DNA from: Papaver somniferum | Taxonomy: Eukaryota > Streptophyta > Magnoliopsida > Ranunculales > Papaveraceae | Length of the DNA: 64,000 bases | NCBI RefSeq assembly: GCF_003573695.1 | Contig: NC_039359.1 | Location: forward strand, 91,359,385-91,423,384 | Reading direction: 5' to 3' | In this document: positions 23,623 through 36,500 of the stretch, one piece after another | How the letters are laid out: every line of letters starts with the position of its first letter | How positions within the stretch are numbered: position 1 is the stretch's first letter | Translations under genes and position numbers: made by a program | Notes under the pieces: generated by a model | What the model saw: the letters and a program-made list of their open reading frames with translations, nothing else | Database searches by the model: none | Told to the model about the DNA's origin: nothing

Positions 23623-23725
23623 CTCCATCTGTTTTTGGAAAAGAGATACTTTCACTTTTCATTTTAGCCTAAAAATAGGCCAAATTGAAAAAGTGAAAGT
23701 ATCTCTTTTCCAGAAACGGAGGGAA
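23623..23725. mobile_element. Stowaway-like MITE, 103 bp
   Basis: Almost one long hairpin: GGAAAAGAGATACTTTCACT on the left mirrors AAAGTGAAAGTATCTCTTTTCC on the right around a GGCCTATTTTTAGGC-like core. The ends resemble the Stowaway terminus CTCCCTCCGTTTC, and TA lies on both sides (23621-23622, 23726-23727). It sits inside the LINE, so it is younger. Confidence 0.85.
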
Positions 23726-23727
23726 TA

Positions 23728-24272
23728 TTATTCTTCTGAAACCAAAGGTCTCTCATTGTTGAAAGAGTTGCAGTTAGCCATACCTCCTTAACTATTGGGC
23801 TTTTATTTTTTGCAAATTTTAGAGTGTCAGCAAAAGAGATTGGATTAGGGAAGTTAAACATATTACCTAGCCATGTCCATATGCTTCTACTGAAGGTACA
23901 TTTCCAGAGCAAGTGAGCCATGCTATCTTGATCTTGCTGACAAACATAACACTTGGAAGCTAAAGAAAAACCTTTACTTATCATTTTTTCATCATCCACA
24001 AAGACACCCTGTTGAATTTTCCAGAAATTGCTTGCAATTGATGGATGAAGAAAAGATTTCCATATTTGAGAAGGCCAATGAACTCTCACTTCTTTGTGTT
24101 TGATCTTATGTACTGCTGCAGCTGTGGAAAACTTACCCTTTAAGTCACTACTCCATATTATCTGATCTTCATCACCACTTGCTACTGGTAATGGCAAATT
24201 TAATGATTGTTGTAATTCTGCAAGAATTTGCCAAACACCATTATGTAGAAGATTACTCATTTTCATACGCAA
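23728..24272 (-). pseudogene. LINE zf-RVT (reverse-transcriptase zinc-binding) region
   Basis: Signature WSSDLKGKFS, then WKSFLHPSIASNFWK, CYVCQQDQDSMAHLLWKC (C-x2-C-x8-H-x4-C) and a downstream tryptophan-rich tail (WTWLGNMF). It is the part of LINE ORF2 after reverse transcriptase. The frame decays upstream toward the truncation point at 24509. Confidence 0.85.
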
Positions 24273-24721
24273 ATTGGTGTTGACAAAAGTGGTGAATCCC
24301 AGAACTTCAATAAGAGGACAATCTCATATCCAAATATCAAACCAAATTGAGATGCTTCCTCCATTCCCTACAATCCATCTGACATCCACTTTAAGAGACT
24401 GCTAAGCCCATTTCAATCCAGGCCAAACAGAGGATAATTTCCATTGATTGCTCCATTGTCCATTTTTATTTTTATATTTTGCTGCAAAGAACATAGGCCA
24501 AACAAAACTGGTGCAGCTGCATCACTTACTTGTGCGCTTTTCGCCTTTTCGAGTCACACTGGCGAAATTGGTAAATGGCTAAGTGCTGTTTACCAAAAAA
24601 GATTGCTTTTTAATTTCACTTGGTTATATTTATCTAGAGATCTAGGAAACACAGGAATGAAAGTCATCCTTAAATCAGTTTTTTATTGAAGGGATGGGTA
24701 GTATTATACACCCTTGCAAAT

Positions 24722-26298
24722 TTACAAACTAAGGGGTCTTGGTATTGCCATAAGGGGAATGGCCTTTCGCAGTGCCATCCCCATTTTTTCACCCATGTCC
24801 AAGGTATCTGGTGTGACTCCACTTTCAAGACTCCATTCGAAGTTTTGGATTCATGATCCTACCACGAAATGGATCATTTGGTGTGCCAATGGAAGCCCTG
24901 GGCACATACGTCGCCCAGCTCCAAAAGGTAAGAAATCAAAGTTTTGCCAACGGTAATCAACATCTGAACCTAAGAAGCGTTCAGGTTTGAAGGAACAAGG
25001 ATCATCCCAGGTAGCCGGGCCTCTTCCGAGTCCCCAAACATTAACAAATACTTGAGTGTTCTTTGGTATCAAATACCCCATTAACTCGGTTTCCTTTATT
25101 GCGCTACGTGGTATCAGTAATGGAACCGGAGGATGTAACCGCATTGTCTCTTGAATAACTGCTTGTAGATAGTGTAGCTCTTCAATGTCACTCTCTTCAA
25201 GCTTCCTGTCAGTGCCTACAACTTGGGAAATCTCATCTCTGACCTTCTTCATTGCTTCTGGCTTACGTAGAAGCTGTCATTGTTCAATCGACCGAAGTGT
25301 TTGTTGTCTCTGTGGCCACCATAAAGAGTTCCTGCATTAACAAATATGAAGAAACAAATCATGCGGTGCTAAGAATTATGCCGTAAAAAGTCATCAAAGT
25401 AAGATGATTACTCACCAGTAAGAGAGTGTTGAGATTTTGGTCAGTAATTTTAGCTGGTTCGTCCTTGCCGCTGCCTTCAAATTCCATGAGCACATCCAAG
25501 AAATCCCTGCCTTTTTTCTGTCCTCCTTCCAATTCCATACTTCGGCGCCATTCCTCTACAAAGCTACCAATAACTGCAAGAACAAGCGTGAGTTTCTCTT
25601 TAATCTTCCGCTGTAAACCTTGGGGGTCCAATCCACGTAAAGTAGGGAATACATCAGCTATATTTGGTTTAGCTGTAAGTTCTGTTAATTCAGAATTCAA
25701 GTTAAAGAAATCATTTTCTTTGCTGGACTCTGGATTAACAAGGTCCCTGGAAAGTATCAGATTTCCAATCACATTGAAAGACGACGCAAAAACATATCGT
25801 GCTAGCTCAACACTAGTACCCGTCTCCTTTGCTTCATCAGCTATCCATTGTATCAACTTGTCAACACATTGCCTTCGTAACGGTGCTGTGTCTTTGATAC
25901 GCTTTCTAGAGAAGAGTTCAGTAGTACAGATTCGCTTTAACATGCGCCAATATGGACCGTACTCACCAAGTACCAGAATGAGCATCATCTGTTTTCAGAG
26001 CCTCGTTTAAATATCGATTCTGCAGAAGCTATAACGAGAGTGTTGATGGAGCCCAACCGTAACCAAATTAGTGGCCCATATTACGTTTTAGAAGTGCTAA
26101 GTTTATGTGTGGTTTCACCCCAATATCCAAGATGTTGCCGATCACTGGCCAACCTGGTGGCCCTGGAGGTAAGGGGTGGCGAGAGGTTGTTTTACCAGCT
26201 GCCTTTCTTCTGTGGATCCATATGAGCAGAAAAAATAGACTAGCAACTGTCGTCGAATAGGCTGTCCAGACCATTTCGCCCGTGAAAATTTCCATCAT
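24722..26298 (-). pseudogene. Cytochrome P450, CYP76-like, disrupted
   Basis: N-terminal membrane anchor (residues 8-28), then the proline hinge PLPPGPPGWPVIGN, GEYGPYWRMLKRIC (helix C), the ETMR (ExxR) motif, PERF, and the haem loop FLPFGAGRRMCPG with its cysteine ligand. One intron (25415-25332) sits where this clan has it. Lesions: a frameshift near 26075; an internal deletion of roughly 35-40 codons before helix C; in the I-helix (VATETT) a TGA at 25284-25286 replacing Trp, followed by a 2-bp deletion; and a TGA at 24851-24853 about 43 codons before the normal stop (24722-24724). LDPQG and the DFLDVLMEFEG segment point to the CYP76A group. The monooxygenase is inactive; the substrate is unknown. 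Confidence 0.88.
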
Positions 26299-27165
26299 AT
26301 TTTCTCTACCCTATGAGATCAGCTCAAACTAATAAACGGATATGGCGAAATCGCTAGACGCGAAGGATTTCCTGAAGAACGCTTTTGGTGCTCGTTGCTT
26401 CTTTTAAATCTAGAAACCGCAGTTGAGACCCAAGCTTTTGATTTTTGATAAGAACTTCTTTAATGTTGATTTTCTCCCACAAAAATGGAAATTCTTTCTT
26501 GATAGCACGAGAAAAGAAGTGTGATGGGAAAATGAAACACAGAATGTTTAAAGATACAAATAGATACTGCAATATTATTATCTTTTTTTTAATCAGAACA
26601 ATATTATAATCTTGCTCAGCTCATAAAATACATATACATGTGTGCAACACTTTCTTTTTCTATATTAACATGTAACAGAAACGATAAAAAGTCAATTTAA
26701 TAAGCTTTTTTGTTTATTTGTTGGGTCTTGCATTTACCTTCCTTCCGCAGGAGAGAGATTCCATAGTATGATTGTTAATTTGCTATTAGTATGCTAGTTA
26801 TGTTTAGTTAATTTTTTTATAGAAAGAAAGAAGAAAAAAAAAAGAACCACTTGTATATAACAGCAACATTATTGATATCTTTAACATGAGCACCTACCTG
26901 TCAAAAAAAAGTGCAGAACATTTTTCTTGAAGGGGCCATGCAAAAATGACTTAGAAAGATAAAAGGAAAAGGAAAAGCACTCCGAAACCAGGAATCAGCA
27001 AGGTCAGACTATCATACATTCAGAAAATAGATAGTTATATGTACATATCTGGGGAGTAATTAGTGATGCTACTTTTACATGAGCATAATATTAAACAACA
27101 TACAAATATATAACTTACCCTCGCGGCATAGACATACATAAGGAGGCACCTCCAAGCAATTGACT
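26299..27165. other. Intergenic between the P450 remnant and the FHA/MCRS gene
   Basis: No gene seen. AT-rich DNA; its right part should contain the 3' UTR of the FHA/MCRS gene. Confidence 0.5.
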
Positions 27166-30100
27166 TTAGTTTACAGGATGGGTTTTTCTAGCAGTTTTTG
27201 CCAAGTACTGTGTTACCAAATAATGATTCACCTCAAACAGGAATTTCATGTCTCTTATCTGCATACGACCATGATGTTAACTTTGTTAAAACTTATTACG
27301 CGGACATCAGCTTTGAACCCAGAAAACAACTAGTTTAACTTAAAATTCCATAGAAAAAAAAAAAAAAAAACTAACAGTTCTAAACTTTCAGCACTTCCAT
27401 GTCACAGTTATACAGTAAGATTCATGTAAATATCAAACATTAGGAACTATTTATGAAGGTAAGTGAGGTTTAGGTTTTGCCAAAATTAGGATTATATTTA
27501 TCTTACTAATGTTGCAGCATCATGAACACCAAATCACATGTATGATTCATGGGTGCAAAGATTAATAACATCTCGTACACTTGAAGCATCATCATGAGGG
27601 TGTGTCACTTGATTTTAATAAATGCCACTATATGGTCGCAATATCAGCAAGAATATTAAGACAAAAACATACCTCAATCAGACAACTTGAACTGAGTTTC
27701 AGGCGATGTCCACCAGGTAGTTCTGTACCGTTGACCATAAGCGAGCACTTGCCTAAATTCTTCAAGTAAAAAGATCCATCTTTCTCCATCTTTATAATTG
27801 CCTATGAATATGCAAAATGAAAATGTAACAGGTGTCCATGTCTTTCTCCCCACAAACGAAAAAAAAATGCAAGGTAAAATTTTGAACTATTATACAGCAA
27901 CTAGAGGTTGCACAGAGTCAGAGTAGGTAAATGAAGATACAAAGGACCTCTACCATTAGATGGTATACTCTGCTTAATCTACTGTACCATGTTACTCTAA
28001 CAAATACTTTTACAACTGAGAATATCAATATCAACATCGAATCTTTCTGATACTACAACAAGCCCACAAGAAATATATAGGTATCCCAACTGGATACCAA
28101 TGGCTTGAGGGTAGTAGAAGAAGTAAATAAACCACTACCTGGTGTTGAGGGCATTAGACGAAGTTAAAGAAAGATAATACAAACCGCTACCTGGCTTGAG
28201 ATAATACTAGAATAAACCGCTACCTGGTGTTGAGGGCATTAGACGAAGTTAAAGAAAGATAATACAATAAACCACTACCTGCCGTCGAGATATTTTGTTA
28301 GCACGCCCTTCCCTTCCCAGATCAATGTCAACACTAACATCTCCTGTTCCTCTCCCAAGCAAGACCTGACAGTCAGCAACAACTTTTAAAACCTCCACAC
28401 ACAAAGAACAAAGGTACAGGAAATTCAAAAAGAATGCTGAAATGATAATAAGCCACGGAAGCTATCAACAAACTAGTTACAGCAAGTGCTGTAGCTACGC
28501 AGAGTGAGGAACTAAAAAAATTAACCTCTAGCAGGTCTTCTTCGTCTTTAATTTGTTATTTTTGTGTTTTGAGAAGTTCCTGTCATTTTTCCAAAGCTAT
28601 TGAATGCAGCACAAGCCAAAACTAAAGTGAATGATGAGTTCATGAACAGTTACATAATGGTCATTTTATAGCATGGTAGGAATAAACTGTAGGTTGATTT
28701 ACTAGAAATAAATAAACAAGTGATACCAAAACCACTGCTAAGAAAGTGCCAGAGTTGAATACCTCGGGTTTCTTAATGTAATACTTCAAATGACGGCCAT
28801 AAAATATTGCAAAGGCTTTTTGAGACGCCACAGCTCTTTGCATATAAGAATTGGCACCTTGTTCCAACTTTATGATTGATCTCTTTGTATCGTCGTACTG
28901 ATAGCTTGCGACTGAAAACAGAATAACCAAGTCATTGATGACTAAGAAAATACACATGAACTTGGATCGATATATAGTAGTTACGTTAAAGCTAACTTCA
29001 GAAAGCTACCTTCCTTACTTAAATGCAAATCCTCATTCACAGGATCTAAGTCCATATCAAGTATCTGCAAGCAACGTCAATTCAGAAACGGAAAAGATAA
29101 AGCTTCTACCCAGATGAATCAAGTAAGAGATCAAACACCTCCACAAAAAAAGTGCCAGAGAAACTTCAGCAAAGATTAACATTTACCATTGCTTCAACAT
29201 CAGAAAAAGAAGGTATATCATCATCCATCTCGGAAAACTGCTGTTCCTGATCTGGTATAGAAGGGTTCAGCATATTTTCTTGAAATTCCATTTCAACCGG
29301 AATTGATTCAGCATGAACTTCAATTGTGTCAGGAACATTGTTCTCCTGCTTACTGTCATCAATATTAGCTTCGGGTTGGTTGTTTAAATGATCAGAAGCA
29401 TGGATTTGCTTCTCAAGAAGAAAGTTTTCAAATTCACTGTGTTTCCCAAGTTCAACTTGTTTATACTCTTTGTTCAGTTCCACAGCTGCACTGGAGTTTT
29501 GAGAAGGAAGCAGTGATCTGCATTGACTTGGGTCTCCCCCACTATTACCTTGACGTCTGGTGTCACTGTCAACCGTTTCTGAAATAACTGTACAGCCATT
29601 GATTGAGTGACTTGGAGAAACTTCAGGAAACACCTGTGGTTCTACTTCTATCTTCTGTGGTTCTATCTTCTGCGGTTCTATCTTCTGCGAGGATACAATT
29701 CCAGACGTTTGCTGTCCTTCATTGACAAGGTGTGATCCTTGTTCACTAATCTTTTGATTCTCTGTTGGAAGGTCCTTGGTGGACTGGGGAACTGAACTAT
29801 CCTCATGGTTGAGTTGCATGCTAGAGGTAACAAATGACGGAAGAACCTGATTTGGTGTAAAATCATTATCATTGCATGGGATGTCAGGGTCCTCAGTGTT
29901 CAGCACGCAGCAAATAACCCCATTACGGTATTCCGGAAAATTAAGATTTGTGGCTCTTGCGGTAGTGGACATGTCGATTTTAGAATCACAAACCAGTTGA
30001 CTAGAACTCACTAGGTCATTGACGACATCCAATTCTAAGGAACGCGCAACATTAGCAATCGTAAACCCTTCTAGATCTGTAGATGCTCTAACGCCACTAA

Positions 30101-32507
30101 TGTCAGATATAACATTTCGATGAGTATCATTTGGAGAGCTGAAAAGAACTGAACTTATACCATCTAGACAAGACTTATCCAGCATGTCTTTACTATCATC
30201 ATCCATAAAAAGAAGCACATCCTCATGTGTGAAGTTCATATCCGCGAGATCTGCAAGGTCACCTTCTAATAAGGAAGTTGAATTAGCTAACAGATCGCCA
30301 CTTTCTCTTTCTTTCAACTGGCACCCTGTGCGTACATGATTATTACCACCATCAGGAGGGAGTGCCAACTGGCACCCTGCACTCTTATCTTTATCACCGA
30401 GGTTATCATCAATTTGCATGGTCCGGATGGTGATTTCAGGCATTCCCGGTGTCGGAGAAGAGAATCCAAGCTGGTGAAATGAAGGACCGCAGTCTAAATC
30501 AGTTGAACTGAAGTCCTGATTTCCTTCAAAACCAGAGCAAACATTTTGTGGATTATTGGTGATTGAATCATAAGCAGAAACTGGCAGTTCACCAGGACAT
30601 CTAATTTTTTGAACACTAGTATTATTTTCAAAGACCGACATACTTCCTCCAAGAACATCAGGAATATCTTTATGCACATGCTGGTCGAACGAATGCCCCA
30701 TATTATTTCCTACCGCTTCAGTTACAGAAAAGGGAGATACGTTTTCTGAAAATCCATACAAGCAGTCTCTATCCATCATTCCATCCCGAAGATCGCCTTC
30801 AAATGAACCCATATGTCCATAATGGAAGGCATGGGTGTTCTGACAAATATTACCTTCGACATTGTCCCCATGTGCAATTTGTGGAAAAGCATGACGAACG
30901 ACATCAAAATCTGAATCCTGAAGTTCAAAGACTTCTGTAATAGGACCGCCAATCACACATCTATCATCTTGTTGCTCCTTGAGCTGTCTGAACTCGTCTT
31001 GGCAGACTTCTCCATTACCAGTGCATTTACGAAGACTAGGTGCAACAAGATAAGCTAAGTCAATAGAACTGCAAGGTTCAGTACAAACTCTCTTCCTCAT
31101 AGCATAATAAAGGCCGCAAACACTTTCTTCTTTCCTTTTCCCAGAAACCCCTTCAGAATTTTTGGAAACACCAACTTTTTCGGATTTTGAGGAAAGATTG
31201 GACGTGCATTTTAGAATCTCAGCCATACGAGTAGAAGCATGTTCTGAAACAACTGGATCATAGAGGAGAGAATACCACCGCTCTTGCAGTTCATGAAGAG
31301 TAAATCGGCGAGAGAACCGGACTGCTCCTTTAGCGAGTGATTCCAGTGAAGCCCCAGCCTGCAACAAAACATCATCAAACTTGAGGCAAAACATCCAGAT
31401 ACAGATAACACGTTGCAGAAAGAGATTAGACGTCATTTGAGGTACATCTGGCAAGAGGTACATCTCAAGGTGGAGTATATATAACCCAGTGTACCACTGA
31501 ACCACTGTCAGGCAGTGTTGACACTGTTCCTTGACATAGATTTAATAAAATTATCTGATGTACTGGTGAATACTGGATAGTCATGACTAGATTCAAGGAG
31601 ACTGTTAAGAATTCTGAAACAAACTGATATCCCCACCCTGGTCAAGGTAAAGTCCAAAAAAAGTATAGACAAGCGCAACGACCCGGAGCTGGTCAAAAAG
31701 AGCCACGCTGAGATTTTATAAAATTTATGTGTCAATTTTTTATATATTTTTTTGCAGTAATTCAAGATCCAGGAGCTGCACAAATCAAATTTTCTACACA
31801 TTATTGCTGCATTGATCAAAAGAGATACGGAGTATATTGTTTTCTCCCTTCAACATTCTAGGTAACAGTTGATAACAAATGAACAAAAAACTAAACAACT
31901 TTGACTGTCAAATTTCACCTCACCAACTTTTCTAGCAAATTTAGAGAAAATGTCCTCAAGTCCCTATCAAATCTAAGGTAGTTTAGAAGTCCATTTAATC
32001 AGATAAAGGTCACATCTGCTAAATTATGCGACTCATTTGTAACCCTAGCTTGATATGACAAACTTATACTCATACTTGAACTGTTAGCTACCCAGGAATT
32101 CCGTCTTTTCACGAACTTACTTGATCTGACCTTTGAGGAATTTTAGTCTACCGAATTACTTCTAGGGAAAAATGTACAAAGCTCCTGTGTCAAATGCTTT
32201 ACCAAATTCAACAAAAACCCAAATCTATCAATTCACTGAAAGTAACAAGGATCAGCTAAGAGAGTCGTTGAATCAAAAATTTTCCCTAATTTTGAAGTAA
32301 AACCTGTGTTTTTCTAGATTTATAGCCGTTATTAGAAGAAAAAATATCTGTAAAAGGGGAAAGTGAAAATTCCGAATTTCGAAAAAAAAAGAAATGAAAA
32401 TTGGAGCTAAGAGAGAGATGGAAAAGGGGGGTTCTTACCTCGACTGAATTCTTTAGTAAGAGATCATCTTCAGGAATCCATGGAGAGATTGGAGCCAAAG
32501 CTCCCAT
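27166..32507 (-). CDS. FHA-domain microspherule protein 1 homologue (EMB1967-like), 7 exons, intact
   Basis: Coding exons on the minus strand: 32507-32439, 31358-29187, 29064-29010, 28911-28763, 28365-28279, 27801-27673 and 27258-27166. All have GT-AG sites and matching phases, giving 917 residues. The N-terminus is the MCRS_N domain (WIPEDDLLLKNSVE joined to AGASLESLAKGAVRFSRRF, then WYSLLYDP). The middle (about residues 100-740) is long, acidic and Ser-rich, likely disordered. The C-terminus is an FHA phosphothreonine-binding domain at about 800-905, with VLLGRGT, KISRRQA and YLKNLGK. In animals MCRS1 is an INO80/NSL chromatin-complex subunit; the Arabidopsis relative EMB1967 is needed for embryo development. 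Exon 2 is unusually long at 2172 bp. It is the only clearly intact host gene here. Confidence 0.95.
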
Positions 32508-32711
32508 GTCTGAAAAACCTATAATTTCTCCCTCCTTCGTTCCTCAGTCTGTAGACACACTCTACTCTACACACACTCTCTTTCTCTCTGCGTGTGTTTG
32601 TAGCTCAACTTTTTGTTATCGGATTTATCGTCGAGGAAAAGACAGATATAATACATAACTGAATAACGTCGAGTCGCTACTAGATGAGACTAGTAGAGTC
32701 TTATGACTAGG
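32508..32711 (-). promoter_or_regulatory. Remaining native leader/promoter of the FHA/MCRS gene
   Basis: Only 204 bp separate the start codon from the LTR at 32712. On the minus strand 32530-32610 is rich in GAGAGA and GTGTGTGT, typical of a plant leader or core promoter. The native upstream DNA resumes at about 56486. Confidence 0.6.
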
Positions 32712-33566
32712 TGTCACAGGTTCGCCACACCCAAAGGCTACAACTAACTTGACAATGACAACTATGCTCCACAGCACAATTTCAGTCAACTCGCACTTAG
32801 CCAATACTTCAACTTCTTGACTAATTCTCTATTCAGCCCATACTAAATGGAAGTTCTGCTCACAAATCTTCCAAGCCTTCAACCAAATACACACACTCTG
32901 CTTTATGCATAAACATAAGCCAAAACAAAGGGATCAATGCACCAACAGAACTTAGCTAGGCCGTAGCCTTTTATTTATTGCACACTTAGGGTTACAACTC
33001 TTCTTGTTCCAGATTATCCAATCCCTTCACAAGATCAGGCTTATATAGCCTTATAAAAAGTTATATACAAGTAATTGCAAGCAGTTACAGATTCACTTTA
33101 TGCCAGGCAGTTAGCCAACTGTGCCAACTGACGCCACTACACTCTAAAACTCGCCAAACAAGTCCTAGCCTTTAGAAATACATAAAGTAAAGCAACTTCT
33201 GTGTAATCAACTCGAAACCGTCAAGGCCATGTGCCCGGCACATGTCATCCATCCTTGGTTGCATGATGATTGTGTTTGCCAGTCGCGCCATCACTGCTGA
33301 GCATCATTCTGCCAATGATGCAATTGTGCTAATGCAATTCTTGCTTGCATGCCTGCACGCCACATGCATACAGGTTACATGCCAAACTCATTTGGCATCT
33401 CGTGATGCTAATCTCGCATCTTTGGCCATGTCCAAACCCTATTTGGCACATGCCACTTCTCAAGCTGCAACTCAGACATGCACTCCGCATATCTGACACT
33501 CTGGAAAAGCCACTGATAATGTGCCACAGTGTCGCATCTTTACTTTGTCATTTGACAGCCATGTCA
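32712..33566 (-). repeat. Chromovirus 3' LTR (855 bp), next to the FHA/MCRS gene
   Basis: Matches 37388-37515 plus 55754-56485. On the minus strand a TATA-like TATATAA at about 33041-33047 points toward the FHA/MCRS gene, so LTR-initiated transcripts could read into it. Open frames at 33242-33587 are shadows within the LTR. Confidence 0.9.
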
Positions 33567-36500
33567 GAGACTTCCCCCACCAGATGAACTCGATGCCCTC
33601 GTCGATTCCTTTTGTCGTAGGTAAGCTTGAATTTGTTCTTCAAATTTCCACAATGTAGTGTCCTTCTTCCAAGAAGTTTCGGAGTCTGGCAACCCTTGCC
33701 ACTTAATTCGAAAATAAGTTCTCTTATTCTTCTTGCTTTGCCCCATAACTCGATCATCAAGTGTTGCCTCAACTTTCTTGTCGAATTGTGATCTGATTAC
33801 TGGTGGTGCACGCTTCGCTTGTTGTCTCGAAGTGTCCAGCAAATCAGGATGGTACTTCTTTAAAAACCTGACATGAAAACTGGGGTGCACTTTCAACCTT
33901 TCCGGAAACTCAAGTCTGTAATCCACCTTACCAACTCTTTTTATCACTTTAAAGGGACCATCATATCTTGGAATTAGGCCTCTATGCACTGTCTTGCTAG
34001 AAATCTTCTTCCAAATTTGGGACGTTAGCTTTAACAGCATCATTTCTCCCACCACAAACTCTACATTTCTGCGATGCAAATCAGCATACTTCTTCATTCT
34101 TCTTTGCGCATTGGATAAACTATCACGCGCCTGCTCAGTCATCTCCGTTTTTGACCTTGCATAACGATAGGTTGTTATATAGGAACCTTGCTTCTTAGAC
34201 TTTGGCACCTCATGAGGGGTTAATGGTTGCTGGCTTGTCGCTAACTCGAAAGGACTCAGCTCCGTTGTTGAACTCTTGTGCAAATTATAACAAAATTGGG
34301 TTGTATCCATCAAGGCCACCCAATTTCCCTGGCTTGCAGTCACATAATAATGCAAAACTCTTCTAGAAATGCATTTATCCTCTCCGTCCGACCATCGGTT
34401 TGGGGGTGATTGCTAGTAGAAAACTTTAGTTCAGAACCAAGTATTCCGAACAAGGCGGTCCAAAACCTGCATGTAAACCGTGAGTCTCTATCACTGACAA
34501 TATCTCGAGGAAGTCCCCAATACTTCACTACATTCTTGAAGAACAGGTCTGCTGCAACGTATGCATTGCAAGAATGACGACAAGGAATGAATGTAGCATA
34601 CTTCTAAAAGCGATCAATGACTACCATTATCGAGCTAAAGCCTTGCACCTTTGGAAGCCCGTTAATAAAGTCCATCGACAAGCACTTCCATGGCTTGTCT
34701 GGGATCGACAAAGGCTGTAGAAATCCTGCTACACTTCTCCTTTCCATCATATCCAGTTGACACACTAAGCATGTCTTCACATACAACTCAACATCTTCTT
34801 CCATCTTAGGCCAGTAATAGGAACGAGCTATCAAAGCATGCGTTCGTTCCATGCCTAGATGACCAGCCAAATGGAATCATGCGTCTCTCGCAAGAGTTCC
34901 CTTCTCAGTCCACCTGAATTAGGTACATAAATTTTTCCTCCTTTGGCGTAAATGACTCCATCATCTAGTCAAAATCGACGAACGATCCCATCACAGATCT
35001 GTTTAGTCAGTCGCACACATGCCTGATCATTCTTCGTCTCTTTTTTGATTCGAGGCAGCAACTATGTCTCAATCGTGGTCAGTGTTATCACATATTCTCC
35101 CACCAACTTTCTGCTCAACGCATCTGGCACAGAATTAAGCCTTCATGGCTTATGCTCGAACTTGCAATCGAACTCGCTCAAAAAGTCAATCCACCTTGCT
35201 TGTTTTGGCGATAATTTATTCTAGCTGGAAAAGAGCGTAATGGCCACATTATCCGTCCTTATGATGAAATAAGTTCCCAACAAATAATGGCGCCACGTTC
35301 TTAGGAAATGTATCACTGCCAACATTTCTTTCTCATGCACAGTGTATCTCCCTTCAGCATCATTAATCTTACGACTCTCGTAAGCCGCTGGATGGCCATC
35401 TTGCACCAAGACTCCCCCTAGAGCCCTATCTGAAGCATCAGTGTGCACTTCAAATGGTAAATCGAAGCTAGGCAAGCTAAGAAATGGTTCTGTCGATACC
35501 TCTTCCTTTAATGCATCGAATGAACGCTGACACTCGTCAATACATGCCCAAGATTTTTCCTTCCTCAACAAATCTGTCAAAGGGGTTAATTTCTTCGAAT
35601 AGCCAACTATGAATCGCCGGTAATAGTTAGCTAAACCCAAGAAAGAACGAAGATGTCCAAGCTTCTTAGGTTCTGGTTAATCCAAAATGGTCTATACCTT
35701 TTTCTGGTCTATATGCACGCACCCTTGCGATATCACATGGCCAAGGAAAGTAATTGTGGCCTGCGCAAACTCACACTTTTCCTTCTTCACATACAAACTT
35801 GCTTCCCTAAGATTTGCAAACACTTTGCGAAGGTGCATCGCATGCTCTTCCAAAGTCTCATTGTAAATGACTATGTCATCCAAGTATACCACAACAAAGC
35901 GGTCGATATACTCCGCAAACTCATCATTCATCAGGTTGCGAAACATTGCAGGTGCATTCGTCAAGCCGCATGGAATCACACGGTATTCAAATGAGCCATA
36001 CCTTGTTACCATTGGAGTCTTTGATTCATCTCCTTTTGTTGTGCGCACTTGGTAATAACCTGAGCGCATATCCAACTTGGTGAAGAATTTAGCTTTGGCC
36101 AATCGATCAAACAAGTCTTCCACTAGCGGAATTGAGTACTTGTTCTTCACAGTTAGCTTTTTCAAAGCCCTATAATCAACACACATACGAAGCGAGCCAT
36201 CTTGCTTCTTTTGGAACAGAACCGGAGCACCAAATGGAGATTTAGACGGTTGTATGTAGCCTGCCTCCAGTAGTTCAGAAATCTGTTTGCGCATCTCCTC
36301 AAGTTCTAGCGGTGACATACGATATGGTGCTTGTGCAGGCGGCATCGCCCCTGGCACCAACTCTATCATATGATCGATCCTACGTCGTGGTGGTAGCGTC
36401 TTAAGTAGTTCTGCAGGAATCGTGTCTGCAAACTTTTCTAAGACCTCAGCTATTCCATCCTCTACTTCTACTACCTTTCCTGGTTTGATCTCAACCAACA

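Larger units (their letters stand above)
22251..24509 (-). mobile_element. 5'-truncated LINE (non-LTR retrotransposon)
   Basis: A 13-bp target duplication GGTGCAGCTGCAT flanks it at 22238-22250 and 24510-24522. A short poly(A) (T run at 22251-22258 on the plus strand) marks its 3' end. On the minus strand it has the zf-RVT region followed by RNase H, the C-terminal part of a plant L1-type ORF2. Reverse transcriptase and endonuclease are missing through 5' truncation. It is interrupted by a MITE (23623-23725) and by foreign DNA (about 22830-23388). Confidence 0.85.

Noticed and set aside
24722..26298. Part of a specialised-metabolism gene cluster
   Set aside because: A single dead P450 with no other pathway enzyme in the window.
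29678..31411. Small minus-strand frames overlapping the long FHA/MCRS exon
   Set aside because: Alternative-frame shadows of a well-supported exon.
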